The notes under the pieces were generated by a model, which was not told where the DNA came from, made no database searches, and was given only the letters and a program-made list of their open reading frames with translations. Shown piece by piece: positions 63,980 through 64,000 of a stretch of 64,000 bases of DNA. Position 1 is the stretch's first letter. Every line of letters begins with the position of its first letter. The stretch covers positions 264,005 through 328,004 of the forward strand of contig KL370851.1 in NCBI GenBank assembly GCA_000702025.1, written 5' to 3'. A program made the translations under genes and the position numbers. The stretch is from Blautia schinkii DSM 10518 (GTDB lineage: Bacteria > Bacillota > Clostridia > Lachnospirales > Lachnospiraceae).

Positions 63980-64000
63980 TATTCGTGCTCAATTGTCTTT

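Overview
The window looks like chromosomal DNA of an anaerobic, fermentative Firmicute of the Lachnospiraceae type. No 16S gene is present, so this rests on gene content: selenocysteine formate dehydrogenase with [FeFe]-hydrogenase, pyruvate formate-lyase, the ylxM-ffh-rpsP-khpA-rimM-trmD and plsX-acpP-rnc-smc-ftsY clusters, strong Shine-Dalgarno sites and sigma-A-type promoters, and moderate GC. A Dorea / Clostridium scindens / Blautia-like host is a guess. I see no prophage, insertion sequence or CRISPR array.

Layout. 1-3440: end of a PAS-GGDEF diguanylate cyclase and a Uup-type ABC-F protein. 3444-19818: a selenium/molybdenum formate island. It holds mobA, selA, a five-gene operon like the hydrogen-dependent CO2 reductase (HDCR) of Acetobacterium woodii (Sec-containing fdhF, hycB-like, fdhD, second hycB-like, [FeFe]-hydrogenase), then mobB and moeA on the minus strand, selB, tRNA-Sec (minus strand), moaA and a DUF3786 gene. 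A GNAT gene and two AT-rich genes (DinB-like, ACT domain) interrupt it. 19864-27157: NUDIX hydrolase, then plsX-acpP-rnc-smc-ftsY. 27365-32281: threonine ammonia-lyase, a DUF362 ferredoxin-like protein, larC and larE. 32587-37938: SRP/ribosome maturation operon, an XRE regulator and queA. 38163-46130: a signalling and redox block with two c-di-GMP enzymes, a tandem-wHTH GntR regulator, and an RclA-like flavoprotein with an Rrf2 regulator. 46147-53653: CapA-like protein, sodium-dependent transporter, endonuclease IV, flavin reductase, a barnase-type lipoprotein, MFS transporter, D-2-hydroxyacid dehydrogenase and barstar. 53771-60416: aroA, tyrA, an EF-G paralogue and an unrecognised membrane protein. 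60854-63979: pyruvate formate-lyase in two genes (a main subunit lacking the glycyl-radical domain and an 80-residue glycyl-radical protein) plus its activase.

How it fits together. PFL makes formate from pyruvate, and the FDH-hydrogenase complex can interconvert formate with H2 + CO2. selA, selB and tRNA-Sec insert the selenocysteine; moaA, moeA, mobA, mobB and fdhD contribute to building and sulfurating the Mo cofactor. selD and the remaining moa genes must lie elsewhere. The most unusual observations are the split PFL, the barnase lipoprotein with its very acidic linker and a distant barstar, and the operator-like dyad in front of rclA-rrf2.
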